This document shows, one piece after another, positions 8,901-16,506 of a DNA stretch of 49,293 nt. Below the pieces are notes generated by a model. It did no database searches. It saw only the letters and a list, made by a program, of their open reading frames with translations, and was not told where the DNA came from. Numbering within the stretch: position 1 is the stretch's first letter; each line of letters begins with the position of its first letter. Source of the DNA: Ruminococcus sp. UBA6407 (lineage in GTDB: Bacteria; Bacillota; Clostridia; Oscillospirales; Ruminococcaceae); contig DJPR01000041.1 in NCBI GenBank assembly GCA_002438605.1, forward strand, positions 1-49,293, written 5' to 3'. The translations under genes were made by a program, and so were the position numbers.

Positions 8901-11900
8901 TCATGCCAGAGTTTTCTGATGAGAAAGTTTTAGAGAATCTAACCTTAATGGAAGAAAACGCCGAATCATTTCCAGATACTATGCCAGAATCGTTTGAAGA
9001 ATTATCCTCAAAAATTGAGCAAACTGAATCTCCAACACTGCAAGATAAAGATTCTAACAAAGAAAAAGAACAACCGCAGACAACAGAAGAAGCTTTTGCA
9101 GAATCCGGTATCACAGAAGAAAGTCCTTCTATTGCTAATCCAGAAGTAGAAAGCGAATTACAATCACAACAAATTGAAAAGTTGGTTCAAGGCAAGGATT
9201 TCAAAGACATATCACAGGAATTTGAAGTGGAAGCAAAGCCGGAAGAACCACAGAAAGAACAAGTTGAGAAAACTTCAAACTTTACCATTACAGATGATAA
9301 TCTGGGCGAAGGTGGTGCAAAAACTAAATTTAAGGCAAATCTCGCAGCAATTGAAACCTTAAAAACGCTTGAAACAGAGAATCGTCCGGCAACAGAAGAA
9401 GAAAAAGAAGTTCTTTCAAAATATGTTGGATGGGGCGGTATGCCGCAAGCATTTGACAGTGGAAATGAAAAATGGGCAAAAGAATATGCAGCATTACGAG
9501 AAGCCCTTACCGATAGTGAATACACTTCTGCTAAAGCTTCCGTATTGGATTCTTTCTACACACCGCCTATCGTAATTGATAGCATTTATGATGCAGCTAG
9601 GAGTTTTGGATTTGAGGGCGGAAATCTCTTAGAACCGTCTTGCGGAGTGGGTAATTTTATCGGCAGAATGCCCACAGACTTGCAAAAAGAAACACAGATA
9701 TATGGTGTTGAACTAGATAGCATTTCAGGGAGAATCGCAAAAAAGCTTTATCCTGATGCAGATATTCAAATAAAGGGATTTGAAAAAACAGACTTTCAAA
9801 CCGGAAGTTTTGACATGGCAGTAGGCAATGTTCCTTTCGGTGATTTAGGTTTTTTTGACAAAGAATATGGCACAAAACAGCTGCACGACTATTTCTTTGC
9901 AAGAACATTAGACAAAGTAAAAGAAGGCGGTATTGTTGCATTTGTTACATCTACTGGGACACTAGATAAAGCAAACGAAGACTTTAGAAAACAGTTGTCA
10001 GAAAAAGCAGATTTGATTGGTGCTATTCGTATGCCGTCAGGGACATTCTCTAAAAACGCTGGCACAGATGTTACATCAGATATTATTTTCCTGCAAAAAC
10101 GTTCTGAACCGCCTGTAATTGAACCAGAGTGGGTGCATATTGGCGAAACAGATACAGGACTTCCAATCAATCAATACTTCTCAGAACAGCCTGATATGGT
10201 CTTAGGCGAGATGGTAGAGGGTAACAAGATGTATGGACATGGAACAATGTGTGTACCTATCGAAGGAGCAGATTTAAAAGAACAGCTGCAAGAAGCTGTA
10301 TCAAAGTTATCTGCCACAATATCTGATGTAAAGGCAAATGATGTTTATCCAAAAATAGATGGATTGCAGGTCACTCCGCCAGAAGAATTGCGTAATTTCA
10401 GTTTGTTTGAGCAGAATCATAAGATTTATTTCAAGACAACAGATAGATGCTGTGTTCCTAAATGCAATCATAGCAATAAGGAAATTCAGGCAGCAAGAGC
10501 GTTTATTTCACTTCGTGATACGACACGAGAGCTTTTAGTTGCACAGGAACAAAATCAATCGGATGATGTAATTCGTTCTCTTCAAGAGCAATTAAACGCA
10601 CAATATGATAGCTTTTCTAAAAAGCATGGTCTTTTGCACAGCAGAGCTAACAAGTCCATGTTTGGCGAAGATGTATCCTATCCGTTGGTTGCATCTTTAG
10701 AGAAAAGCTATGATTTGAGTAAAGGAACTGCCGAAAAATCTGATTTATTTACGAAGAGAACAATAAAACCGCCAAAGGCAGTTGAACATGTTGATACAGC
10801 AATGGAAGCTCTGACTATTTCTCTTTCCGAAAAAGCTAAAGTAGATATTGGATATATGCAAATGCTGACCGGAGAAACAAAAGATGAACTACTTCAAGAG
10901 CTACAAAGCGAGATATATCTTGTGCCAAATTCAAGCGGTGAGGAAATTTATCAAACTGCTGCGGAATATTTATCAGGAAATATCTATGAGAAATTAGAAG
11001 CAGCAGAAAAAGCAGCTGCATTAGATAGCAGATTTGAAAAAAATGTTCAAGTACTTAAAGAATCCAAACCACCTATGCTAAAAGCAGAAGACCTTGACAT
11101 TCAAATTGGTGCATCTTGGATTGACCCAAAAATTTATCGTCAGTTTATGTATGAAACATTTGGTACGTCAGAAGAAAAGCAAGTGGATTTTCAGCAAAGG
11201 ATAATGGATGATTGTAAAAAGCAGCTAGAAGATGCTCCATTCTACAAAAAATATATGCTGCAAAAGCAATATAGAAATGCAGAATCCAGCATGAAAAGTG
11301 CAATTAAGGTAACGCATTCTGAAAGGTCTGGAGAATGGTCAATCACCCCCAAACCGACACGTTATGGAAATTTATCAGTACATGAACAAGAGTATAGTAC
11401 AAAGCATAAAAGTGCTTATCAAATCATGGAAGACCTACTGAATTTGAGAGAACCTAAATGCTATAAAGTCGTAGTTGAAACGCTGCCATTTGGCGAAACG
11501 AAAGAAAAAAGAGTAATTGATGATAAAGCAACAAAAGCAGCACACCTAAAAGCAGATAAAATAAGAGAAGCATTTAAAGAATGGATTTTTCAAGACCCTG
11601 AACGCCGAAATGAATTAGTAGAACAGTATAATCAAATGTTTAACTGCATCAAACCACGGGAATTTGATGGAAGCAATCTTACATTTCCTACAATGAATGC
11701 AGATATTTCTCTTAGACCACATCAAAAAGATGCAGTTGCACATGCACTATTTGGCGGTAATACACTGTTTGCACATTGCGTAGGTGCTGGAAAAACTTTT
11801 GAAATGATTGCAACAGCTATGGAATCAAAAAGATTGGGATTGTGCAGCAAGCCTATGATTTGTGTTCCAAAACAGCTGACTGAACAAATCGGTGAAGACT

Positions 11901-14353
11901 TTCGCTTATTGTATCCGGGTGCAAATATCCTTGTAGCTACTGCAAAAGATTTTCAGGAATCCAATCGAAAACAACTATTTGCGAAAATTGCAACTAGCGA
12001 CTTGGATGCTGTAATTATCAGTCATCAGCAACTTGGCAGAATCCCGATTTCACAAGAACGACAAATTGCATTGTTGGAACAGCAGATACAGGACATTGTA
12101 ACAGGTATTAAGGAACTAAAAGAAGCTGATGGCGGTTCAGTAGAGATAAAAGCCCTAGAACGTAGCAGAAAATCTCTGAAAAAGAGATTGGACAAGCTAT
12201 TAGATTCTCCGAAAGATGATACTGTAACTTTTGAAGAAATGGGTATTGACAAGCTTATCGTAGACGAAGCCCACGAGTTCAAAAATCTCTTTACAGCGAC
12301 AAAATTACAGGGCGTATCCGGCATTTCTACATCGTCTTCTCAAAAGGCTATGGATTTATTCCTAAAATGCCAGTATCTCGATGAAAAGACAGGTGGTAAG
12401 GGTATTGTTATGGCAACTGGTACGCCATTAAGCAATTCTATGACCGAACTGCATGTAATGATGCGATATTTGGAACATGACTTCTTAAAAGGCAAGGGAC
12501 TTGATAACTTTGACAACTGGATAAGTGTGTTCGGTAAACAGCAAACAGATTGGCAACTGAACACAACAGGAAGTGATGTAAAGCAAAAAGTACACATGAG
12601 CTATACGGGAATACCAGAGTTAATGGCAATGTTTAAGCAAATTGCTGATATTCGCACAGCTGATATGCTGAATTTGGATGTTCCGGAATGTGAAATGCAC
12701 GTTGTTCAGGTAGAGCCGACAGAAGAACAAAAGGATATGCTTGGTGAACTATCTGACCGTGCAGATGCTTTGCAAAATCGTACTGTTACAGACCCACGCA
12801 TAGATAATCCCTTGAAAATAACTGGTGATGGCAGAAAATTAGCATTAGACCCACGTTTAATTGACCCAACATTGGAAGATAATCCAGCCACAAAACTGAA
12901 TCAATGCGTAGAAAACGTATATCAGATTTATGAAGAAACCACACCGGATAAGCTTACACAAATTATATTCTGCGATTTAGGTGTACCGTCCGGCAGTAGT
13001 CCCAAAACGACTGCAAATGAAGAAAAGTCAGCAGCAGATATGGATTCATTAGAAGAAGCTTGTGATTTCTGTGTATATGATGACATTCGGAACAAACTTA
13101 TCGAAAAAGGAGTACAACCGGATGAAATTGCATATATACATAGTGCTAAAACTGAGAAAGACAAGGAAGAATTATTTTCAAAAGTTCGCTCTGGAGAAGT
13201 TAGAGTATTACTCGGTTCAACATCTAAAATGGGTACTGGTGTAAATGTACAGCAAAAATTGATTGCAGTACATGATTTGGATATTCCTTGGCGACCAGCT
13301 GATATGGAGCAACGGCGAGGAAGACTGGTTCGACAAGGCAACGAAAATAAGCATGTACATCAATATCGCTACGTTACAAAAGGTACATTTGATGCATATT
13401 CTTATCAGCTTTTGGAAAGCAAACAAAATTTTATTTCGCAGATTATGACATCGGACACCATGTCCAGAAGTGCGGAAGATGTTGACCAACAGGCTTTGAA
13501 TTACAGCGAAATAAAAGCTCTTTGTATTGGTGATGAAAGACTAAAGCAACGTGCCGATATGGAAAACGAAGTATCAAATATGAGAATACAAAAACGTGAG
13601 CATGACAGCAGAATCTATGATATGCAAGACCTTGTAGCAGCATATCCACAATCAAAAAGCGATTTAGAACACACGATGGAATCTTTAAAAACTGATAAAG
13701 AGCATGTCAGAAGCTTGCCTATTGATGCCAAGACCAATCGTCCTGCATTTGCAATTACAATAGCTGGTACAATGTACACTGACCGGAAGGATGCAGCAGA
13801 TGCCTTACGAAACGCTGTGTTTTCCATGGTAAAAGAACGTGATACACCAACTGAAATCGGTGAATTTATGGGATTTCCACTATCTGTTACAATAAAGGAC
13901 TTTGGAAACTTTGGAATACAAGAAAACGGAAGCGTTGCAGCTATTTCTGCATCTCTTAGTGGAGCAGCAAAGTACACTTGTGATTTCGTTGATTCCTATG
14001 ATACTAATCTTCGCCGACTGGAATCTAGTGTAGCAAAAATAGACCAACGTATCCAACATACGGAGAATGAATTAAATTCTCTTGAAATTGATTTTAGCAA
14101 TGCACAGAAGATTCTTAGTGAACCATTTGAACTTTTGAGTAAGGATGGCAGGACACTTGGAGAAATGGAAACTGCATTAAAGGAACTTACCGCAGAACTT
14201 GCTGCATCAGCTGCACAGGCGAAAAAAGAAGCCCCCGACAAGCCAAAAACCTGTTATTTTGAACGTGCCAGAATGCGAAAAGCTGCAATTTCAGCTAAAC
14301 AGGAGCAAGGCTCTGAGCCAAAACAAAAAAAGAAAGAGCAGAATTTAGATTGA
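5948..14353 (+). CDS. Giant polyvalent protein: CHC2/Toprim-like, N6-adenine methylase and SNF2-type helicase
   Basis: This 2801-residue protein has a strong ribosome site (AAGGAGGT, 5935-5942). Parts in order: a CHC2-like zinc-finger-type region (~100-175) without obvious Cys ligands; a Toprim-like domain (~290-385, FFESSIDML and LCSDNDEAGNNFA); three ~60-residue modules (~418-475, ~501-560, ~591-645) shared with the two upstream proteins; an acidic low-complexity stretch (~790-1080); an N6-adenine methylase (~1195-1395, motif I LLEPSCGVGNF, catalytic motif NVPFGD); a SNF2-type helicase (~1920-2500, Walker A GAGKT at ~1944, DEAH, ATGTP, and motif VI QRRGRLVRQG); and a coiled-coil tail. Such DarB-like proteins of phages and ICEs are thought to protect or process incoming DNA against restriction. 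That role is inferred from architecture. Confidence 0.9.
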   Translation: MEQQDIIMERNADRKERLLDIAERIGYDTAISRLQQKLSENQAALTKQNVPLDSSNFRRMQIEISFKQEVIQALQARSEHQKHQPSHLSKRVSQEEIDAAKRVNLPDFLMSQGVDLKRVGKEYIMSEHDSVHIKDNVQGEMAKWYQFSEERGGDSISFVRQFLGKDFYDAVKMLNGNQTPELSYSADTITQNRTPRTEPQKPEEIHLNVDTEQKRVLAYLSQTRGLNYEMVHGLIQDGKIQQESKTGNAVFLIQDEFGKTVGAEKVGTLSDKKYKGIAVGSASGYGFEVTKGNGENALFFESSIDMLSYMQLHQNELDNHRLISMMGVKPNIVEATMERYHISPEKVFLCSDNDEAGNNFAERLQKKYPEMHRLTADSKYKDWNDQLRDIPKTIESPAKKQELLTYGNHFWNDATNNKDKTIFQMRESDFLQHRETLDNAGMNYYAFARNGAVVVAINDREEDKFRELLGNDYAATLTMRKSQKEYTPPNHQIIGNAEYRYIPQKSYVAAPTQTALKIAELLEQENIKFSAKIGRISSTITVSEADRKRVSELKEKILEMRKAHIPKDRQQGKEVSSNQSIQEPSKPDFKDCYYLTAPLQPQEYQEIKPLLESADKIPYSCLLRDEKLVFVVEKSSAKDFMQELSFARNQNQIERDLKSRGISNEQLSELKSSIQDSARSGQTSLIATYIDAAYTPAQLQQLNQHISAYISDNSDTSFLSLIECKSQLDKNVTLSEITAGHDYNEEQKAAIVHAFDIGVPQAAIEQLIDETVSANDILIFSDMYRQAVTTNDSLEQVTTFLSEKKKAASLDSDSKSIESEEKEASDSEQNITDIGSQNIQMSFSDIEVEPEKESSVSITDSTKVEELIESVEEENSRATSEPAEKLQNEKEENDSVVDAESQPYELKIGDKFQNLRTGDICEVVSLAGALPWYEDDCTVKRESGAFVVTENLPKSKLLDTDLYKYIDSPEQLSEIEEVGTVEQVVMPEFSDEKVLENLTLMEENAESFPDTMPESFEELSSKIEQTESPTLQDKDSNKEKEQPQTTEEAFAESGITEESPSIANPEVESELQSQQIEKLVQGKDFKDISQEFEVEAKPEEPQKEQVEKTSNFTITDDNLGEGGAKTKFKANLAAIETLKTLETENRPATEEEKEVLSKYVGWGGMPQAFDSGNEKWAKEYAALREALTDSEYTSAKASVLDSFYTPPIVIDSIYDAARSFGFEGGNLLEPSCGVGNFIGRMPTDLQKETQIYGVELDSISGRIAKKLYPDADIQIKGFEKTDFQTGSFDMAVGNVPFGDLGFFDKEYGTKQLHDYFFARTLDKVKEGGIVAFVTSTGTLDKANEDFRKQLSEKADLIGAIRMPSGTFSKNAGTDVTSDIIFLQKRSEPPVIEPEWVHIGETDTGLPINQYFSEQPDMVLGEMVEGNKMYGHGTMCVPIEGADLKEQLQEAVSKLSATISDVKANDVYPKIDGLQVTPPEELRNFSLFEQNHKIYFKTTDRCCVPKCNHSNKEIQAARAFISLRDTTRELLVAQEQNQSDDVIRSLQEQLNAQYDSFSKKHGLLHSRANKSMFGEDVSYPLVASLEKSYDLSKGTAEKSDLFTKRTIKPPKAVEHVDTAMEALTISLSEKAKVDIGYMQMLTGETKDELLQELQSEIYLVPNSSGEEIYQTAAEYLSGNIYEKLEAAEKAAALDSRFEKNVQVLKESKPPMLKAEDLDIQIGASWIDPKIYRQFMYETFGTSEEKQVDFQQRIMDDCKKQLEDAPFYKKYMLQKQYRNAESSMKSAIKVTHSERSGEWSITPKPTRYGNLSVHEQEYSTKHKSAYQIMEDLLNLREPKCYKVVVETLPFGETKEKRVIDDKATKAAHLKADKIREAFKEWIFQDPERRNELVEQYNQMFNCIKPREFDGSNLTFPTMNADISLRPHQKDAVAHALFGGNTLFAHCVGAGKTFEMIATAMESKRLGLCSKPMICVPKQLTEQIGEDFRLLYPGANILVATAKDFQESNRKQLFAKIATSDLDAVIISHQQLGRIPISQERQIALLEQQIQDIVTGIKELKEADGGSVEIKALERSRKSLKKRLDKLLDSPKDDTVTFEEMGIDKLIVDEAHEFKNLFTATKLQGVSGISTSSSQKAMDLFLKCQYLDEKTGGKGIVMATGTPLSNSMTELHVMMRYLEHDFLKGKGLDNFDNWISVFGKQQTDWQLNTTGSDVKQKVHMSYTGIPELMAMFKQIADIRTADMLNLDVPECEMHVVQVEPTEEQKDMLGELSDRADALQNRTVTDPRIDNPLKITGDGRKLALDPRLIDPTLEDNPATKLNQCVENVYQIYEETTPDKLTQIIFCDLGVPSGSSPKTTANEEKSAADMDSLEEACDFCVYDDIRNKLIEKGVQPDEIAYIHSAKTEKDKEELFSKVRSGEVRVLLGSTSKMGTGVNVQQKLIAVHDLDIPWRPADMEQRRGRLVRQGNENKHVHQYRYVTKGTFDAYSYQLLESKQNFISQIMTSDTMSRSAEDVDQQALNYSEIKALCIGDERLKQRADMENEVSNMRIQKREHDSRIYDMQDLVAAYPQSKSDLEHTMESLKTDKEHVRSLPIDAKTNRPAFAITIAGTMYTDRKDAADALRNAVFSMVKERDTPTEIGEFMGFPLSVTIKDFGNFGIQENGSVAAISASLSGAAKYTCDFVDSYDTNLRRLESSVAKIDQRIQHTENELNSLEIDFSNAQKILSEPFELLSKDGRTLGEMETALKELTAELAASAAQAKKEAPDKPKTCYFERARMRKAAISAKQEQGSEPKQKKKEQNLD

Positions 14354-14365
14354 AATAAAAAGCTC

Positions 14366-14394
14366 TTGACGATTACAGAAAAATAAAGTATAAT
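14366..14394 (+). promoter_or_regulatory. Sigma-A promoter of ncRNA 1
   Basis: TTGACG and TATAAT are separated by exactly 17 bp, directly after the stop of the giant gene. Predicted start of transcription is about 14401. Confidence 0.85.
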
Positions 14395-14550
14395 GTAAAA
14401 AGCAACAGAGTGTTGTTAGAAAGCACTAGTTTTCGGTCAAAATTGACGTAAACTTAATAGTCGTAGCAATTTTGTGAAGTGATGAAATCAAGGAGCGTGC
14501 CAAGAGCGTTGCTTGATGGAGCTTGCAGGAGGGGTTGCACAGTGAAACCT

Positions 14551-14588
14551 CAACTTGGCTAGGCATTTCTCAACTTGGCTAGGCATTT
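14551..14588 (+). repeat. 20-bp tandem repeat inside ncRNA 1
   Basis: CAACTTGGCTAGGCATTT occurs at 14551-14568 and again at 14571-14588. Both copies contain CTTGGC, complementary to GCCAAG at 14499-14504 of the same RNA. Confidence 0.8.
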
Positions 14589-14607
14589 GCTAAAAGAAAA
14601 TGTGAGT

Positions 14608-14639
14608 AAAAATACGTTGCCTTATGGCAACGTATTTTT
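14608..14639 (+). terminator. Intrinsic terminator of ncRNA 1
   Basis: AAAAATACGTTGCC pairs perfectly with GGCAACGTATTTTT around a 4-nt loop, giving a strong terminator in both directions. Confidence 0.85.
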
Positions 14640-14664
14640 GTTGTATAAAAAGCATTGAAAGGTC

Positions 14665-14693
14665 TTGATATTTCAAGCAAAATCGGTTATAAT
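14665..14693 (+). promoter_or_regulatory. Sigma-A promoter of ncRNA 2
   Basis: TTGATA, 17 bp, TATAAT. The stretch around the -10 (ATCGGTTATAATAATAGT) is almost the same as in the ncRNA 3 promoter, which supports duplication of the unit. Confidence 0.85.
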
Positions 14694-14699
14694 AATAGT

Positions 14700-14956
14700 G
14701 AGAAAAGTTACTCGTAGCTTTTCTTAGTGTGGCTGACACTTAAGGGACACATTAGAAATAATGGCGTATATCCGAAACTCTGAGGTTCACCGCTGCTTGA
14801 AAGTATAGTACGCACTGTGCATAGAGCGAATGTTCTTTGCATAAAGTTGGTCGTCCAGAGCGACTATAAAAATCAGCCTTTTTTACATAACATGGTTTGG
14901 AATATGATTATTCCAAACCAACAAAAACCGCCCTGAATAATCAGAGCGGTTTTTCT
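14700..14956 (+). ncRNA. Structured small RNA 2 of the tandem family (divergent member)
   Basis: It starts with the stem AGAAAAG (14701-14707) and CTTTTCT (14718-14724), whose loop ends in TCGTAG as in RNAs 1 and 3. Further hairpins follow: GTGT/ACAC near 14728-14740, GCGTA with TACGC (14764-14768 and 14808-14812), GTCG/CGAC near 14850-14864, and a 10-bp stem at 14894-14903 with 14910-14919 just before the terminator. The middle is unlike RNAs 1 and 3. A short frame (66 codons from 14897) overlaps these hairpins and is rejected as coding. Function unknown. Confidence 0.6.
14923..14954 (+). terminator. Intrinsic terminator of ncRNA 2
   Basis: AAAAACCGC pairs with GCGGTTTTT, extended by CTG/CAG, and ends in a T-run. 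Confidence 0.8.
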
Positions 14957-15031
14957 AGCATGAGGGCTGTAAGTGGTGCTTGTTGGAAGCCAACCATTTA
15001 TCTTTCTTTTCAAATTTTTTTTGATAACCCC

Positions 15032-15060
15032 TTGACATTCTCATCGAAATCGGATATAAT
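15032..15060 (+). promoter_or_regulatory. Sigma-A promoter of ncRNA 3
   Basis: A full consensus TTGACA and TATAAT lie 17 bp apart. Confidence 0.9.
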
Positions 15061-15066
15061 AATAGT

Positions 15067-15288
15067 AGCAACAGAGTATCTGTTGAGCAGACAGTGAGAA
15101 CTGTCGAGCAATCTGACGAAACTTAATAGTCGTAGCAGATTGTCAAGTGATGAAGTGCATATTTATTCGAGTGAGTATGTCACAGAGCTTATCTGAAGGT
15201 TGCATATCAGCCTTGACTCGAATAGACTAATGGTCGAAAAAAAAATGTGACTAATAAGCCTTGTGTTTAAAGCACAAGGCTTTTTTAG
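15067..15288 (+). ncRNA. Structured small RNA 3 of the tandem family, leading into the PBECR4-like gene
   Basis: Visible stems: CAACAGA/TCTGTTG (15069-15085); GACAGT/ACTGTC (15090-15105); CAATCTG/CAGATTG (15109-15115 with 15136-15142) closing the conserved ACTTAATAGTCGTAG loop; and TATTCGAGT/ACTCGAATA (15164-15172 with 15216-15224). AAGTGATGAA after the third stem matches RNA 1, as does AAAATGTGA(C/G)TAA before the terminator. GTCACA (15179-15184) is complementary to TGTGAC (15246-15251), a possible pseudoknot. The RNA ends in a terminator 26 nt before the best start of the next gene, so it may be an independent small RNA or a cis-acting leader. Confidence 0.7.
15256..15286 (+). terminator. 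Intrinsic terminator of ncRNA 3
   Basis: AAGCCTTGTG pairs with CACAAGGCTT and is followed by six T. The next reading frame already runs through this hairpin. Confidence 0.85.
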
Positions 15289-15313
15289 TGTCAGCGAGAG
15301 GGTTGGATTTGAA

Positions 15314-16426
15314 TTGGATGTACTACAAGATGCTGCAAAAAACTTTAAAAGTGCAGCTAACCAAAATTACGAATTAACGGTTGGAAATAGAAAGAAAAAA
15401 ACAACTTTCATTATTCCATCTATAAATGTTTCAGAGTTTACGCATATTTTTGGGCTTGACCATTTAACTGATATTCCGTTTCTTGAAACTCATAACTCCA
15501 CTCAGAAAGCAGCTGTATTTAAGAGAATACTATCTGCTAAATTATCCTTTCAGGATATTGCAGCAAGTAAACATATAAATACCGCTGTTCCCGGTTCATA
15601 TAATCATCAAACAAACTCTGGGTATACTATTTCCGAAAGAATTAAAGCTCTATCCAATTTTGAGGATATTCTTGATAATGCATATAAAGGGAAAATATTC
15701 AAATGGGATTTGAAAAAGTGTAGGATTAAAATGCCTAATGGAAAGCATAGAAAGGTAACTATACAGGCTGATTTTTTACTTGTTATCCCAACAAAGAATA
15801 AAAACGAAAATATCTATTTATTTGCTTATCAAACTAACAGGGATAAAGGAAAAACAGAACCGATAAAATTAAATATATTCTCTGCGTTTCCTGATGGTGT
15901 AGATTTAACAACTGGTCAAGAAGCATCATATACTATTCTACAAGAAAAAAAGAATGAAAAATCACTCTTCATTCATTCAGCTTATCAAAAACAACTTGAC
16001 CAAAAAGAGCAAGAACAAGTAACAGGTCGGGGTAAAGTTACAACTGTTAATTTTCAAAAGATTTCATTTGATATGGGTTATGATGGAGCGTTAGCATTAA
16101 ATCAAAATACGCCCAAAATGACCTTGGAAATTTTTTTAAAAGAAGTAAAACAAATCTTTTCTTCTGCAATCGAAAAGATAAAATCCGCTTTTAAAAGTGA
16201 AACTCATATAAATTCAGGTGAAAACACTTTGGTTTCTCATGAAACCAAAAAAACAGAAAAAGAACTTGTAAAAACATCTGTGGATTCCACTAAAATAGAC
16301 AAGCCACAGACACAACCATACATATCTGTTTCGCAACTTCAGGAAAATGCACTCGCCCAGAAAAAACGAGAACAACAGAAACCGCACCAAATAAAGAAGA
16401 AAAAAGACCAGCAAAGTCTTGATTAA
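15314..16426 (+). CDS. PBECR4-like (predicted nuclease-fold) protein
   Basis: The N-terminal ~150 residues resemble the PBECR4 domain (phage Barnase-EndoU-ColicinE5/RelE-like nuclease 4) of mobile elements: FTHIFGLDHLTDI, then a VFKRILSAKLSFQDI helix and ISERIKALSNFEDILDN. A beta-rich middle follows. Residues beyond ~250 are low-complexity, Lys/Gln-rich and probably disordered. The frame is open from a GTG at 15263, but that lies inside the terminator of ncRNA 3 and has no ribosome site. TTG 15314, with GAGAGGG 11 nt upstream, starts exactly at the domain and is preferred (370 aa). There is no own promoter. It may be a fragment of a longer polyvalent protein. The family call is by pattern only. 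Confidence 0.55.
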   Translation: MDVLQDAAKNFKSAANQNYELTVGNRKKKTTFIIPSINVSEFTHIFGLDHLTDIPFLETHNSTQKAAVFKRILSAKLSFQDIAASKHINTAVPGSYNHQTNSGYTISERIKALSNFEDILDNAYKGKIFKWDLKKCRIKMPNGKHRKVTIQADFLLVIPTKNKNENIYLFAYQTNRDKGKTEPIKLNIFSAFPDGVDLTTGQEASYTILQEKKNEKSLFIHSAYQKQLDQKEQEQVTGRGKVTTVNFQKISFDMGYDGALALNQNTPKMTLEIFLKEVKQIFSSAIEKIKSAFKSETHINSGENTLVSHETKKTEKELVKTSVDSTKIDKPQTQPYISVSQLQENALAQKKREQQKPHQIKKKKDQQSLD

Positions 16427-16447
16427 GAATTTGCTCTTTGAATATAG

Positions 16448-16488
16448 AAAAAAGCGATAAACTGTGTTACGCAGTCTATCGCTTTTTT
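16448..16488. terminator. Bidirectional terminator between convergent units
   Basis: AAAAAAGCGATA pairs with TATCGCTTTTTT. It ends both the plus-strand PBECR4-like gene and the long minus-strand operon. Confidence 0.85.
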
Positions 16489-16506
16489 ATTTAATACAAT
16501 AGAATC

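Larger units (their letters stand above)
14401..14640 (+). ncRNA. Structured small RNA 1 of a three-member tandem family
   Basis: No credible coding frame is present. The RNA would begin with a short hairpin, then a stem CAAAATTG (14438-14445) with CAATTTTG (14467-14474) that closes a loop containing ACTTAATAGTCGTAG. Next come a conserved AAGTGATGAA, a second stem ATCAAG/CTTGAT (14487-14492 with 14512-14517), a 20-bp tandem repeat (14551-14588) and an intrinsic terminator. The loop and AAGTGATGAA recur in RNA 3 while the stem bases change in step. GCCAAG in the second loop (14499-14504) can pair with CTTGGC (14554-14559). Function unknown; I do not recognise a known RNA family. Confidence 0.7.

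Noticed and set aside
14897..15097. 66-codon plus-strand frame in the RNA tract
   Set aside because: It overlaps the terminal hairpins of RNA 2 and the promoter of RNA 3, has no ribosome site and no recognisable protein features.
15090..15105. GACAGT/ACTGTC as a third copy of the GGACAGnCTGTCC palindrome
   Set aside because: The half-sites differ at the ends and are separated by 4 nt in a predicted RNA hairpin, unlike the 1-nt centre of the two true copies.
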